From positions 291,402 to 355,401 of the forward strand of contig SBEG01000001.1 of NCBI GenBank assembly GCA_009668975.1: a DNA stretch of 64,000 bases, read 5' to 3'. Made by a program: the position numbers and the translations under genes. The stretch is from Deltaproteobacteria bacterium. GTDB taxonomy: Bacteria > Desulfobacterota > Desulfuromonadia > Geobacterales > Geobacteraceae. The notes under the pieces are model-generated. The model searched no databases. It saw only the letters and a list, made by a program, of their open reading frames with translations, and was not told the DNA's origin. Shown piece after piece: positions 43,328 to 53,439 of the stretch (position 1 is its first letter; every line of letters begins with the position of its first letter).

Positions 43328-44613
43328 GAGCGGCACACCTTTTCGAGCAGCTCGATAAAAGTCGGGAAGGATGTGGAAATGCAGTCCGTATCCGTGACGG
43401 TTGTCTCCCCTTGTGCCACCAACCCGGCAATGAGCATCGACATGGCAATGCGATGATCGCCGAAACTGTCAACCTGGCAGCCCTTCAAAACGTCGGTACC
43501 GGTAATCTCCATGCCGTCTTCGGTTTCCAGAACGTCTACTCCTGCCTTGGTCAGATTGGCGGCCATGGCGGCAATTCGGTCGGTTTCCTTGACACGAAGT
43601 TCCCGGGCATCCCGCAGGATCGTCTTGCCTTCGGCATAAGCAGCTGCAACACAAAGTACCGGAAACTCGTCAATGGCCCGCGGCACCAGGTCACCGCCGA
43701 TTTCAATCCCTCGCAAAGAGGATGAACGCACCAGAATATCCGCGACAGGCTCACCCGAGCCTTCACGCTCATTTTGCAATTCAATGGAAGCGCCCATTTT
43801 CAACAGAATATCGAGAATTCCGGTTCTGGTGGGGTTGACCCCGACATTGACAATGAGGAGCTCTGAATCCGGAACCAGCAGAGCTGCCACGATGAAAAAC
43901 GCCGCAGAGGAAATGTCAGCGGGCACCGTAACTTCTCTGCCCTCAAGCTCCCTGCCACCGCGAACAACCGCGCCATTTGCACGCGGAGCGATATCAGCCC
44001 CGAAGTAGCGAAACATCCTCTCCGTATGATCCCTGGAAAGGGAAGGCTCCCTTACCTCGGTTTCCCCACAGGCATAAAGACCGGCCAGAAGCAGCGCGGA
44101 TTTTATCTGGGCACTGGCAACAGGCGACATGTACGACGCCCCGCTCAGTTCCCGGCCCTGGATTGCCAGAGGTGCCTTTGTTCCCCCGCACCGGCCCTGA
44201 ATACTGGCGCCCATTTTCGACAATGGCTCGATCACCCGCCCCATCGGCCGATTGCGCAGATACCTGTCACCTGACAGAACGGAAAAATGGCGCTGTCCGG
44301 CCAGGATCCCGGTCATGAGCCGCATCGAGGTACCGGAATTGCCGCAGTCCAGGACATCATCCGGTTCCTGCAGCCCGAAAAGCCCCCTGCCCTGAATATA
44401 CAGCTTCCCCTCTTCCTCGCGGGCATCGACACCCATGAGACGGAAAGCGTTCAGGGTCGCGATTGTATCTTCTCCCTGCAAAAACCCGCTGACCACCGTC
44501 GTGCCACGGGCTAACGAACCGAGCATTACGGCTCGATGGGAGATGGATTTATCACCAGGAACCTCAATTTTTCCTGCCACTTTTTTTACTGTTCGTACGG
44601 TATACTTTTTCAC
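43324..44613 (-). CDS. aroA: 3-phosphoshikimate 1-carboxyvinyltransferase (EPSP synthase)
   Basis: AroA joins shikimate-3-phosphate with PEP. The 429-residue protein has PGDKSISHRAVMLGSLARGT (about residues 19-38), the signature LDCGNSGTSMRLMTGILAGQ, then DRYLRNRPMGRV and the C-terminal DHRIAMSMLIAGL. It starts at GTG 44613. Co-transcribed with cmk, whose ATG overlaps its stop. Confidence 0.97.
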   Translation of the reverse strand: MKKYTVRTVKKVAGKIEVPGDKSISHRAVMLGSLARGTTVVSGFLQGEDTIATLNAFRLMGVDAREEEGKLYIQGRGLFGLQEPDDVLDCGNSGTSMRLMTGILAGQRHFSVLSGDRYLRNRPMGRVIEPLSKMGASIQGRCGGTKAPLAIQGRELSGASYMSPVASAQIKSALLLAGLYACGETEVREPSLSRDHTERMFRYFGADIAPRANGAVVRGGRELEGREVTVPADISSAAFFIVAALLVPDSELLIVNVGVNPTRTGILDILLKMGASIELQNEREGSGEPVADILVRSSSLRGIEIGGDLVPRAIDEFPVLCVAAAYAEGKTILRDARELRVKETDRIAAMAANLTKAGVDVLETEDGMEITGTDVLKGCQVDSFGDHRIAMSMLIAGLVAQGETTVTDTDCISTSFPTFIELLEKVCRS

Positions 44614-44718
44614 TGCTGGCCCCGGTGGGTTGAAATAGTCATGGCTGCTATGTCAGCATCGGCACGCTGACTGAAATAAAATCGGTCATCGCGCAATCTG
44701 ATGTCATTGGCACGTCTG

Positions 44719-45579
44719 CTACAGAATTGCATCCCTGCTTCTTTTGGATTCGGTAAAAAATCTTTGCAGTCCAGCGCCGTCCCCACTCTCGATAAGGGCC
44801 CTGAGCTGCCCGAAATAGTCGGTAAAAAAGTCCATCATTTCCATTATCGCGGGTCCGTTCATCAGAGAAATATCCCGCCACATGGCAGGATCTGATGAGG
44901 CAATGCGGGTAAAATCCCGAAAGCCCCCCGCTGAATATTTCAGGATGCTTTCGTCAAAGCGATCATAGCCGTCCACTGCATTTACCAGGGAATAAGCCAC
45001 CATGTGCGGAAGGTGTGAAATGGCTGCCACGATTCGGTCATGCTTGTGGGCATCCATCTGGATAACTTCGGAACCGGCAAGTTCCCACATCCTGAGAATT
45101 TTTCGAAGAGCAGACTCATCGGTATTCGCGGTTGGCGTGACGATGCAGCGTTTTCCGGCAAAGAGAGTAGCAAACGATGCGTCAACGCCCGACTTTTCAG
45201 TACCTGCAATCGGATGCCCGCCCACAAAAAAAGTTCCCGCCGGCATGAGTGGTTCACAAGCGGCGACAACAGACTCCTTCACACTGCCACCATCGGTCAC
45301 GACACAACCGGGAGCAAGATAAGGGGCAATTTTTTCCAACACCGCGGCAATGGAACAGACAGGTGTAGCAAGAAAGACCAGATCAGCCCCGAGAACCCCT
45401 TGGCAGGGGTCCTGGCTGTACCGGTCAATGACTCCCAGTTCAACCGCACGTTGCAGATTCGGCTCGGTCCTGCCGATTCCAACAATCTCATCTACCTCGC
45501 CCTGCTGGCGAAGAACCCGTACAAGAGACCCGCCAATGAGGCCAACGCCGATAACTGCCATTCTTTTACTGAGAGACAT
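44719..45579 (-). CDS. tyrA: Prephenate dehydrogenase TyrA
   Basis: TyrA oxidises prephenate to 4-hydroxyphenylpyruvate for tyrosine synthesis. The 286-residue protein has the NAD-binding GVGLIGGSLVR (about residues 10-20), VTDGGSVKESVV, HPIAGTEKSGVDA and HLPHMVAYSLVNAV. The start is ATG 45579 with AAGGAAAGAG upstream. It sits between aroA and pheA. Confidence 0.93.
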   Translation of the reverse strand: MSLSKRMAVIGVGLIGGSLVRVLRQQGEVDEIVGIGRTEPNLQRAVELGVIDRYSQDPCQGVLGADLVFLATPVCSIAAVLEKIAPYLAPGCVVTDGGSVKESVVAACEPLMPAGTFFVGGHPIAGTEKSGVDASFATLFAGKRCIVTPTANTDESALRKILRMWELAGSEVIQMDAHKHDRIVAAISHLPHMVAYSLVNAVDGYDRFDESILKYSAGGFRDFTRIASSDPAMWRDISLMNGPAIMEMMDFFTDYFGQLRALIESGDGAGLQRFFTESKRSRDAIL

Positions 45580-45622
45580 CTCTTTCCTTCCTGATCCCTT
45601 CAAGTCAGTTTCCTTACGGAAA

Positions 45623-46699
45623 CTAGATGTTTTTAGAGTACGAACCGAGAATTTTCACGAATTGGCAGCAGCTGCGCAACTCGTCGACTGCCTCGGCAAC
45701 CTCGGGATCAGACAGATGCCCTGCAAGGTCCAGGAAAAAAATATACTCCCACGCCTTCTTTTTCAGGGGACGAGATTCAATCTTGCTCAGATTGATTCCC
45801 CGGCGCGCAAAAGGATCAAGCATCCGGGAGAGTATTCCCGGTTCGTCCTTGACCGAGAACATCAGTGACGTTTTGTCGTTTCCGCTCTTGTCGGCAACCT
45901 GCTTTCCGATCACGAGAAAACGGGTGAAATTGTTCACTTGATCTTCAATACGTTTCTTTACGACCTTCAACTCATACAGGGCGGCAGCTGAATCGCTGGC
46001 AATTGCCGCGGCGTTGTAATCTTCGCTGACAATCTGTGCAGCCAGGGCCGTGGACGCAACATCCACCACCGGGACGTTCGGCAGATTTTCTTCGAGCCAT
46101 TTGCGGCACTGGGCAAGCGCCTGAGGGTGGGAGTAGACCTTCTTGATATCTGCCATTCGCCCGGTACGCGACAGGAGGTCATGGGAAACCTCCAGCAGAA
46201 CCTCGGCAATGATCTTAAGGTCGCTCTCCATGAACATATCCAAGGTATGGGAAACCATCCCTTCAGTGGAGTTTTCAACCGGAACGACACCGTATTGTGT
46301 TCGCCCCTTTTCCACATCCTCGAAAACGGCCGGGATTGATTTCTGGGGTACCAACTCCGCGGAAAGGCCAAACTGCTGGAGTGCCGCCATATGGGTAAAC
46401 GTCGCCTTGGGACCAAGGAATGCAACTTTCATCGGCGCTTCCAGGGCCAAGGACGCGGAAATTATCTCGCGGAAAACGCTTTTCAGGGCGTCACTTGGAA
46501 ATGGCCCGCGGTTCCTGGAGGCAAGCCGCTCATAGATTTCCCGTTCACGGCTCGGGACATAGAAATCCCGTTTCTCACCCCTTTTCAGCTTACCAATGGC
46601 AATGACCAACTCGGCTCGCTGGTTCAAAAGGGTAAGAATCTGGTCATCAATCCCGTCAATGGAATTTCGTATTTCTTCGAGAGTTTTCTTATCAGACAA
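45623..46699 (-). CDS. pheA: Bifunctional chorismate mutase/prephenate dehydratase (P-protein)
   Basis: The 358-residue protein joins chorismate mutase (about 1-90, LEEIRNSIDGIDDQILTLLN), prephenate dehydratase (about 91-275, AFLGPKATFTHMAALQQFGL and NNFTRFLVIGK, whose TRF motif is catalytic) and an ACT domain (about 280-358, with SKIESRPLKKK for phenylalanine binding). It feeds phenylalanine synthesis and should be feedback-inhibited. Start is TTG 46699 with AGGTGA upstream. First gene of the operon. Confidence 0.95.
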   Translation of the reverse strand: MSDKKTLEEIRNSIDGIDDQILTLLNQRAELVIAIGKLKRGEKRDFYVPSREREIYERLASRNRGPFPSDALKSVFREIISASLALEAPMKVAFLGPKATFTHMAALQQFGLSAELVPQKSIPAVFEDVEKGRTQYGVVPVENSTEGMVSHTLDMFMESDLKIIAEVLLEVSHDLLSRTGRMADIKKVYSHPQALAQCRKWLEENLPNVPVVDVASTALAAQIVSEDYNAAAIASDSAAALYELKVVKKRIEDQVNNFTRFLVIGKQVADKSGNDKTSLMFSVKDEPGILSRMLDPFARRGINLSKIESRPLKKKAWEYIFFLDLAGHLSDPEVAEAVDELRSCCQFVKILGSYSKNI

Positions 46700-46745
46700 A
46701 ACAGAATCACCTAAGAGAGGGGGTAATTAGTGTAGGACGTATTAA

Positions 46746-46754
46746 ATTATAGCA
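46746..46754 (-). promoter_or_regulatory. Extended -10 promoter before pheA
   Basis: The minus strand reads TGCTATAAT, a perfect extended -10 box (TGnTATAAT). The -35 region (GTTTGC, 17-base spacer) is poor, as often tolerated with an extended -10. Start near 46739, leader about 40 bases. It probably drives pheA through rpsA. Confidence 0.5.
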
Positions 46755-46970
46755 ATTACGCCGAAAAAGCAAACCTTTTTTCGGACGGGATCTCGCTATT
46801 TCAATGGCAGACGCCCCGGCCCGGGTGCCTGGCAAGCGACTGTTTCAGCTTACTGCATTTCCAAACAAAGAACGGCAACCGGCGCAGTCTCTACTGTAGA
46901 TAAATGACTGCAAACAATTCAGCCTGCCCACAAAAAAAATTTGAAGCTTCCTAAGCGTCGATAACGTATG

Positions 46971-46976
46971 TATAAT
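46971..46976 (+). promoter_or_regulatory. Candidate -10 box for the GGDEF gene
   Basis: TATAAT preceded by TATG lies 127 bases before the GGDEF gene start. No good -35 is seen at normal spacing. The rest of the 46700-47102 gap shows no gene. Confidence 0.3.
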
Positions 46977-47102
46977 AGCAAGCGGCGACGCAGGAAAACC
47001 GATCAGGCCAACTATCCCGGATTTCATTCGAGAGAATGCAGCGAAAACCAGCAACTCTCCGCGGACACCAATACCTATTCACTTCACGCGCAAGGCTCTC
47101 TC

Positions 47103-48419
47103 ATGGCAGAAAAAAAAACCGAATCAAAGCTTTCGCTCATCAACAAATTGATTCTCAGCTATGCAGCTATTGCGTTTTTTACCATGGCAGCAACCGTTTT
47201 CTCGGTAATCGGTCTGCAGTCCCTCAACGGCATTGTCCGTGATATCGCCAGAAACGATCTACCCTTCGTCAAACTCACGGAAACGCTCTATGATTCACTG
47301 CAAGCGCAAGAAAGAAGCGCGGCCAAGTATTCGCTGCTCAAATCTCCCGAGTTTAGGCAATTATTCGACCAAAGGCAAAAAGAGTTCAAATCCGCCCTTG
47401 AGACACTTGGCAAAACCGGCTCCGGACCACTGCTTGAATCCCTTGACCGCAACTACCGTGACTTCAACAGTACAGCGGAAATCCTCTTTCAGGGCGAGTC
47501 AGACGATATCACACACCTGAAAAATACCGCCGATAAGGTAACCACCTCGATCGATGCCCTGTCCGCCTCACGACAGGTGATTCTCAATGATAAACTTGAA
47601 AATGCCGACAAAAAACGCGAAACCACCGTCAAGTGGACCTTGCTGCTGTCCTCCATGGGTTTTGTACTCGCATTAAGCGTTATGGCTTTTTTTCTCTATA
47701 CCATTTCCTCCTCCATTAAAAAATTGAAGCGTGCGACCCACTCTATATCGGAAGGGAATTTCGATTTCGACCCGAACATCCCACCCGGCGATGAGATTGG
47801 CAGTCTCGCTGAAGATTTCACCCGAATGGCCAAACGCCTGAAGATTCTCGAACAAATGAGTCTCGACGCAAGCCCGCTTACCCGGCTCCCCGGAAACATT
47901 GCAATCGAAAGAATACTCACAAAAAAGCTTCAAACCGGGGAAACGTTCGCGGTCTGCTATGCTGATCTCGATAATTTCAAGGCCTACAGTGACAGATATG
48001 GATACATCAGGGGAAGCGACCTGATCAAGATGACTGGTGAGGTTATCTACGAAGCATTACAACAACACGCTGATGAAAATGCTTTTGTCGGCCATATCGG
48101 TGGTGATGACTTCATCATGGTAGTCGCCGCTGATGAAGTTGATGCGGTCTGCCAGGCGGTAATCGACGCCTTTACGGACGAAGTTCCCCAGTTCTATACT
48201 CCGGAAGACCTGGACCAGGGCCACATCGAAGGACCGGACCGTTACGGTGTCATCCGGAAATTTCCGATCATGACCATATCGATCGCTGTTGTCATGTGCC
48301 AGCAGGGCGAGTATGATTCAGCGGTAAAAATAGCCAAAACAGCCGCCGAAATTAAAGATTTTGCCAAGGGAAAGGCCGGCAGCAACTATTTTATTGACCG
48401 CAGGAAGAGGGCCAGATGA
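47103..48419 (+). CDS. HAMP-GGDEF domain membrane protein
   Basis: 438 residues: an N-terminal helix (about 16-38), a periplasmic helical sensor region (about 40-180), a second helix (about 181-203), a HAMP domain (about 203-255) and a GGDEF domain with the signature HIGGDDFIMVV (GGDDF). The GGDDF site deviates from GGDEF/GGEEF, so cyclase activity is uncertain. ATG 47103 is preferred over an upstream start; the upstream extension is not membrane-protein-like. It overlaps the lipoprotein gene after it by 4 bases. Confidence 0.9.
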   Translation: MAEKKTESKLSLINKLILSYAAIAFFTMAATVFSVIGLQSLNGIVRDIARNDLPFVKLTETLYDSLQAQERSAAKYSLLKSPEFRQLFDQRQKEFKSALETLGKTGSGPLLESLDRNYRDFNSTAEILFQGESDDITHLKNTADKVTTSIDALSASRQVILNDKLENADKKRETTVKWTLLLSSMGFVLALSVMAFFLYTISSSIKKLKRATHSISEGNFDFDPNIPPGDEIGSLAEDFTRMAKRLKILEQMSLDASPLTRLPGNIAIERILTKKLQTGETFAVCYADLDNFKAYSDRYGYIRGSDLIKMTGEVIYEALQQHADENAFVGHIGGDDFIMVVAADEVDAVCQAVIDAFTDEVPQFYTPEDLDQGHIEGPDRYGVIRKFPIMTISIAVVMCQQGEYDSAVKIAKTAAEIKDFAKGKAGSNYFIDRRKRAR

Positions 48420-48952
48420 AAAGATTTATCGCATTAGCTAGTATCCTCGCAGGTTTGAGCGGCTGTGCAACAACCCTGAGTCTCGATCCTAATGTTCGTG
48501 AGCAGCAACAAAAATTGACCGAGGCAAAAAAACTCCTGGAAAGCAACAAAACCGTATACGCAAAAGCGGTTCTTTCCGATATCACCACAAATCCAGTCGT
48601 TGCAGGAGTCACCGATGAAGCGTATTTTCGCCTGGCACTGCTCAATCTGGAAGCAGGCCAACAGAGATTCTCCACCAGTAAAGCGGGGAAATCCCTTGAC
48701 ACTGTTTTGAGCAAATTCAGTTCGAGCTCCTGGACCCCCCATGCAATCTCACTGAAGGGTTTGCTCGATGATTATGAGACAGTTGTGCAGGAAAAAGCTG
48801 AACTTGACAAATCGGTACGAAATCTGAAAAACGCGAATGCAGCACTCACAAACGCAAATGCTTCACTGACCAAGGAAAATACCGATTTGCGGCAGGATAT
48901 GGAAAAGCTGAAAAAACTCGACTTGGAATTGGAAATGAAAAAGAAGAGGTAA
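48416..48952 (+). CDS. Lipoprotein with coiled-coil C terminus
   Basis: 178 residues. A lipobox ends LAGLSGC, with Cys17 as the lipidated residue. A TPR-like helical region follows (about 30-100), and the C-terminal half is a coiled coil rich in Lys, Asn and Asp (such as RNLKNANAALTNANASLTKE). The start overlaps the GGDEF gene stop (ATGA), so the pair is probably one signalling unit. Function unknown. Confidence 0.75.
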   Translation: MKRFIALASILAGLSGCATTLSLDPNVREQQQKLTEAKKLLESNKTVYAKAVLSDITTNPVVAGVTDEAYFRLALLNLEAGQQRFSTSKAGKSLDTVLSKFSSSSWTPHAISLKGLLDDYETVVQEKAELDKSVRNLKNANAALTNANASLTKENTDLRQDMEKLKKLDLELEMKKKR

Positions 48953-48958
48953 TTCGCA

Positions 48959-50275
48959 TCAGGTAACACGATGGTGACGCACCGCAGCATAGAGGCCGGA
49001 AGGGGTCGCCTCGCAAACCACCGCCGCAACTCCCAAGGCGCTACGAAGCTCCTCGAGCGTCACGTCATCAATAAAGACCCCCTCCCCCTCCTTCAGCATC
49101 ACATCGGGAATCAATACCAGGTCGACTCCTGAAAGCCCCCCGCTGCTCACCAGATCGAGGATAGCCCTTCCCGGAACTAGGCCGGTAACGGTAACACTGT
49201 CACCGAACAGGGTATTTTTAACCGGAACAACCCGGAAAGTTACCCCGGTCTTTTCGGCAAGACCGCTTAAAAAATCGGCCAGATACGAGTACGGAGATTC
49301 ACCTGTCACCACCGCAACCACCCCGCCCCCCAAAGGTTCCGCACGAGTCAGGATAGTTTCAGCCTCGTCCAGAAAAAGCGGAAGCATCCCGACACCGTTC
49401 TCGATCTGCGGCAGGTCCCCATATTCCGAGAGTGGTGGAAATGATTTTCCCGCCTTGAGGTAAAACTCGTCGGCAAAGAACAGAAAAGGGCTCTCAAGTT
49501 GCGCAGCTAGTTCTCGAGCCAGGGGCTGCCAATAGGCAAGAAACTCGGCTGCATACTCCCGGGTTACCGGGTGCAGTTTCGCCAGGGAGTCACGAAAACG
49601 GGTAATGCCCAAAGGAACTACGGCGAGGGAGGCGACTTGTGGAAACAGTGCAGCCAGGTCACGTACGGTTCGCTCGAGATGGGAACCGTCGTTGAGCCCC
49701 GGGCACAGCACTACCTGGGTATGCATGCGGATTCCGGCTGAGGCAAGCTCCTTGAGCAGGTCCAGTACCGGCGGACACTGGCTGTTTCCCAGCAACTTCG
49801 ATCGCAGATCCGGTTCCGTGGCGTGTACGGAGATATACAGCGGGGACAGCCGCTGTTCGCAGATCCTTGAAACGTCTTCACGACGAAGAGAAGACAAGGT
49901 AACGAAATTGCCATAGAGAAAAGAGAGCCGATAGTCTTCATCTTTCACATAGAGGGACCGCCGAAGCCCCTTGGGCAACTGATCCACAAAACAGAAAAGA
50001 CAGGCGTTCGAACAACTGTGCGGCTTGGGCGCCTCAAACAGAATGCCGAGAGATTCACCCTCTTCCTGCACCAGTTCGACCTCCCAGATCTCACCGTCCG
50101 CTTTTTCAATTTCAAGGAGGAGCTCCTCCTCGCTGGAATAATAGCCGAAATCGATGATATCCCGCACCGGGCTTCCGTTGATTGCCAACAACTTGTCGCC
50201 GGCTTCTAACTCAAGATCATCAGCGATACTTCCCGGCTCGATTTTTTCAATTTTAATCCCTGACTCCATCAGCAT
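48959..50275 (-). CDS. DUF512 family radical SAM protein with PDZ-like domain
   Basis: 438 residues. An N-terminal PDZ-like part (about 1-60, IEPGSIADDLELEAGDKLLA) precedes the radical SAM motif CSNACLFCFVDQLP (C-x3-C-x2-C), which holds an iron-sulfur cluster, and the C-terminal DUF512 region (such as PGLNDGSHLERTVRDLAALF and PVKNTLFGDSVTVTGLVPGR). Function not established. ATG 50275 has AAAGGGA upstream. It is convergent with the lipoprotein gene and separate from hfq. Confidence 0.85.
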   Translation of the reverse strand: MLMESGIKIEKIEPGSIADDLELEAGDKLLAINGSPVRDIIDFGYYSSEEELLLEIEKADGEIWEVELVQEEGESLGILFEAPKPHSCSNACLFCFVDQLPKGLRRSLYVKDEDYRLSFLYGNFVTLSSLRREDVSRICEQRLSPLYISVHATEPDLRSKLLGNSQCPPVLDLLKELASAGIRMHTQVVLCPGLNDGSHLERTVRDLAALFPQVASLAVVPLGITRFRDSLAKLHPVTREYAAEFLAYWQPLARELAAQLESPFLFFADEFYLKAGKSFPPLSEYGDLPQIENGVGMLPLFLDEAETILTRAEPLGGGVVAVVTGESPYSYLADFLSGLAEKTGVTFRVVPVKNTLFGDSVTVTGLVPGRAILDLVSSGGLSGVDLVLIPDVMLKEGEGVFIDDVTLEELRSALGVAAVVCEATPSGLYAAVRHHRVT

Positions 50276-50318
50276 ACGATCCCTTTGATCCAAGCTATCG
50301 AACAGACTCGCCCAATCT

Positions 50319-50341
50319 GGGCACGGCGCGCCGTGCCCCTA
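50319..50341. repeat. Palindromic intergenic repeat (family B)
   Basis: GGGCACGGCGCGCCGTGCCC is a perfect 20-base palindrome followed by CTAC, the widespread CCCCTAC-ended intergenic element. It sits between the DUF512 gene and hfq, within a gap that holds nothing else recognisable. Confidence 0.7.
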
Positions 50342-50484
50342 CATCGGGTTGTGATGTTAATTGCCGATGTAGTAAAATGGCAACAGCTGCAGCACTCAAT
50401 TAAAAAGGGACCCGTAAAAGAGATCTTTCCGCTCACAGGATCGATCAAGCTTTACCGGGCCCCCGGATACCAATCATTCAAACG

Positions 50485-50709
50485 TTACTGGTGGAGTTTG
50501 AAGCTTCCGTCAACCGATGTTATATGAGAGATTGCGTGCTTGTATATCAGGATATCTCCCTTGATTTCCAGAAGTACGGAGAAGTTGTCAAAGGACTTGA
50601 TATAACCTTCCATCTTTTCTCCCGACATCAGATATACGATAACCTTGACTCGTTCCTTCCTTGATTGATTCAGGTACTGATCCTGAATATTGAATGGTGC
50701 TTTCGCCAT
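50485..50709 (-). CDS. hfq: RNA chaperone Hfq
   Basis: Hfq is a hexameric RNA chaperone for small RNA regulation. The 74-residue protein has the Sm1 motif with [20 protein letters not shown] (about residues 21-40) and the Sm2 motif [12 protein letters not shown]. The ATG at 50709 follows AGGAG. It lies 12 bases after miaA, the usual miaA-hfq order. Confidence 0.95.
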   Translation of the reverse strand: MAKAPFNIQDQYLNQSRKERVKVIVYLMSGEKMEGYIKSFDNFSVLLEIKGDILIYKHAISHITSVDGSFKLHQ

Positions 50710-50721
50710 GCCCCTCTCCTT

Positions 50722-51651
50722 TTAATCAAAATAATCATGTGCAATGTGCTCAATCATAGCAACATTTTCCGGATATTCAATCCAATTAATTTCCTGGTCC
50801 TGATTGAACCAGGTCAACTGCCGCTTCGCGTAGCGTCGCGTATCTCTTTTAATGAGCTGCAGCGCATCATCAAGGGTTGACAGGCCATCAAGATAGTTGC
50901 ACAGGTGCCGATAACCGAGCGAGCGCATTGACTTGAGACCTGAGGGATAACCCGCGGCAAGAAGAGCCTCTACCTCTTCCAGGAAGCCTTGTCGTATCAT
51001 CATATCCACACGGTTGCCAATGTTTCTATACAACGACGCCCTGTTCATGGTGAGGCCGATTTTACAATAGTCATAGCGCTGCGTTCCGAAGCGGTGCTTT
51101 TCCCGCAACTCGGATATGGGGCGCCCGGTCAGCTGAAATACTTCAAGAGCCCGGATGATGCGAAACTGGTCATTTGGATGAATACGTTCCGCGGCCAGCG
51201 GGTCGATCTCCGCAAGACGCCGATGCAGCTCCCTGGATCCTTCGCGGCCTGCCAACACTTTTAATTCGTTCCGCAGGGCATCGTCTACCGGAGGAGAGTC
51301 CATCAGGCCTTTTGTCAGGGCCCGGATATAGAGGCCGGTCCCGCCACAGACAATCGCCCGTTTGCCCCTTCGGGCTATGTCCAGAATAACCTTCTCCGCC
51401 TCCTGGCAAAAATCTGCTGCGGAGAAAGTCTGGTCAGGGGTCACGATATCAAGCAAATGATGAGGGACCCGGCGCAACTGGTCCGGCGACGGCTTGGCCG
51501 TACCGATATCCATAAACCGGTACACTTGCATGGAATCGGCATTCACGATCTCGCCTGCAAACCGCTCCGCCAGCCGGACAGCCAGTTCGCTTTTCCCCGA
51601 CGCTGTCGGGCCCTGGACAATGATAATTTTAATTTTCTGATCCCCCGGCAT
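50722..51651 (-). CDS. miaA: tRNA dimethylallyltransferase MiaA
   Basis: MiaA adds a dimethylallyl group to A37 of tRNAs reading UNN codons. The 309-residue protein has the P-loop GPTASGKSELAVRLAERF (about residues 13-30), NADSMQVYRFMDIGTAKP, the RRVPHHLLD segment and the C-terminal YAKRQLTWF. ATG 51651 is chosen over a GTG just upstream. Stop of mutL and start of miaA nearly meet. Confidence 0.96.
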   Translation of the reverse strand: MPGDQKIKIIIVQGPTASGKSELAVRLAERFAGEIVNADSMQVYRFMDIGTAKPSPDQLRRVPHHLLDIVTPDQTFSAADFCQEAEKVILDIARRGKRAIVCGGTGLYIRALTKGLMDSPPVDDALRNELKVLAGREGSRELHRRLAEIDPLAAERIHPNDQFRIIRALEVFQLTGRPISELREKHRFGTQRYDYCKIGLTMNRASLYRNIGNRVDMMIRQGFLEEVEALLAAGYPSGLKSMRSLGYRHLCNYLDGLSTLDDALQLIKRDTRRYAKRQLTWFNQDQEINWIEYPENVAMIEHIAHDYFD

Positions 51652-51654
51652 CAC

Positions 51655-53439
51655 TCAGACCCTTTTGAACATCTTTTCGATATCCGAGCGGCTGATTCTC
51701 CGGAGAACCGGCCTGCCATGGGGGCAATTACTGGCGAAACCGACGGAATCCAGCGCGGCAAGAAGCGCGGCGATTTCCTGCCCGGAAAGGAGCTGTCTGC
51801 CGCGAATGACACTGTGGCAGGCAATCCGCATTAAAATATCCTCCTGGATGTCACTTACCGTGCGACTTCTGCCGAGGACCGCAAGCTCCTCGATAATATC
51901 ACTGAGAGCCCGGGCAGGGTTAGCGTTCACAAGAATACGCGGCACGCCTTTGAGTACCCTGGTCTGTCCGCCAAAATCTTCAAGATCGAAACCAAGTTGT
52001 CGAAAGACCGCGGCATGCTCAGCCACAAGAGCAGCCTCGGAATGCGACAGTTCCACCACCTCCGGGAATAGCAGCCCTTGAGACTCGACAGCTCCCGCGG
52101 AAAGCTGACTCCGGAGACGTTCGAAAGCAACCCGCTCGTGGGCGGCGTGCTGATCGATGATGAGAAGGTCATCACCATCCTGGCAAAGCAGATACTCATC
52201 CAGATAGCGGCCCAACACCGTCAAAGAGGCAAAAAAACCGTCGCCCGATCCAGAACTGGTCTCTACGGAGGCTTCAGTGCTTTCGGGAAGCCTTCGTTCC
52301 GGGGAAAAGAGAGTTTCCTGTATTTTTTCCGGAACCGGCTTCGGCTGGTAACGCCCCAGAGATTCCCGAACCGAGGCGACGCGCGCCTCACTTGGGGTAA
52401 TCCGGACTGTTGCAGGAGCAACAGCGGCAACAGAAGCCTGCCGAATCCAAGGGGTGGATTGCAGCATATCCTCCAGGGAAGACACAATGAAGTCATGCAC
52501 GCTGGACTGGTCCCGAAAGCGAACCTCATGCTTGGTGGGATGGACATTCACATCAACATCCCCGGCCGGCACCGACAGAAAGAGCACCGCCACGGGGTAG
52601 CGTCCACGCTCCAGGAAACGCCGGTAGGCCTGCAGAACCGCATGTTGGAAAACCCGGTCGCGCACGAATCTGCCGTTTACGAACGTATAGAGATGCGAAC
52701 CGGCGGACCTGCTGCACTCCGGCTTCCCGGCCAGACCGCTCAAACTCAAGCCATTACTTTGATGGCCGACCGGATAAAGGTCCGCGGCCAAGGAACGGCC
52801 AAGCAGCGCGGCGACCCTTTCCGCCATATCGCCGTTAAGCGCCCGGAACAACGTTCTTCCGTCACTGACACAGGAGAAACGTACATCCGGCCGTGACAGG
52901 GCCAGGCGCGTGACCTGGTCCGCCACATGTCCCGCCTCGGTTTCCTTGCTTTTCAGGAACTTCAACCGGGCCGGTGTGTTGAAAAAGAGGTTCCGGATCT
53001 CGAAAACCGTACCCTCGGCCATGCCACAGGCCTTTACTTCCTTGATCCTGCCACCCTCGCCATAGATCTCCGTGCCCTCGATTGAGCCCTTTTCCCGCGA
53101 AGACAGGGAAAAGCGCGAGACGGAGGCAATGGAAGGCAATGCCTCCCCGCGAAAACCCAGGGTCGAAATGGAAAGGAGATCATCATCTGAGGCAATTTTA
53201 CTGGTCGCATGGCGTTCCAGGGCAAGCAAGGCATCCTCACGGGACATTCCGGAACCGTTGTCGATGACTTTGATCAGGCGTTTGCCGCCATCCTGGAATT
53301 CGACGACAATTTCATCGGCTCCGGCGTCAAGAGCGTTCTCCACCAGTTCTTTAATCACCGAGGCAGGACGTTCGACCACTTCGCCGGCAGCAATTTTATT
53401 GGTAAGATTTTCAGGAAGTATCTTGATGCGGGATGACAT
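51655..53439 (-). CDS. mutL: DNA mismatch repair protein MutL
   Basis: MutL couples mismatch recognition by MutS to strand excision. The 594-residue protein has GHKL ATPase motifs (ELVENALDAGADEI, DNGSGM, STLGFRGEALPSI; about residues 35-100) and a C-terminal dimerisation domain. The endonuclease motif DQHAAHERVAFE (about residue 450) and CPHGRP near the C terminus indicate an endonuclease-type MutL. ATG 53439 is chosen; the longer frame upstream is not conserved-looking. Adjoins miaA and hfq. Confidence 0.95.
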   Translation of the reverse strand: MSSRIKILPENLTNKIAAGEVVERPASVIKELVENALDAGADEIVVEFQDGGKRLIKVIDNGSGMSREDALLALERHATSKIASDDDLLSISTLGFRGEALPSIASVSRFSLSSREKGSIEGTEIYGEGGRIKEVKACGMAEGTVFEIRNLFFNTPARLKFLKSKETEAGHVADQVTRLALSRPDVRFSCVSDGRTLFRALNGDMAERVAALLGRSLAADLYPVGHQSNGLSLSGLAGKPECSRSAGSHLYTFVNGRFVRDRVFQHAVLQAYRRFLERGRYPVAVLFLSVPAGDVDVNVHPTKHEVRFRDQSSVHDFIVSSLEDMLQSTPWIRQASVAAVAPATVRITPSEARVASVRESLGRYQPKPVPEKIQETLFSPERRLPESTEASVETSSGSGDGFFASLTVLGRYLDEYLLCQDGDDLLIIDQHAAHERVAFERLRSQLSAGAVESQGLLFPEVVELSHSEAALVAEHAAVFRQLGFDLEDFGGQTRVLKGVPRILVNANPARALSDIIEELAVLGRSRTVSDIQEDILMRIACHSVIRGRQLLSGQEIAALLAALDSVGFASNCPHGRPVLRRISRSDIEKMFKRV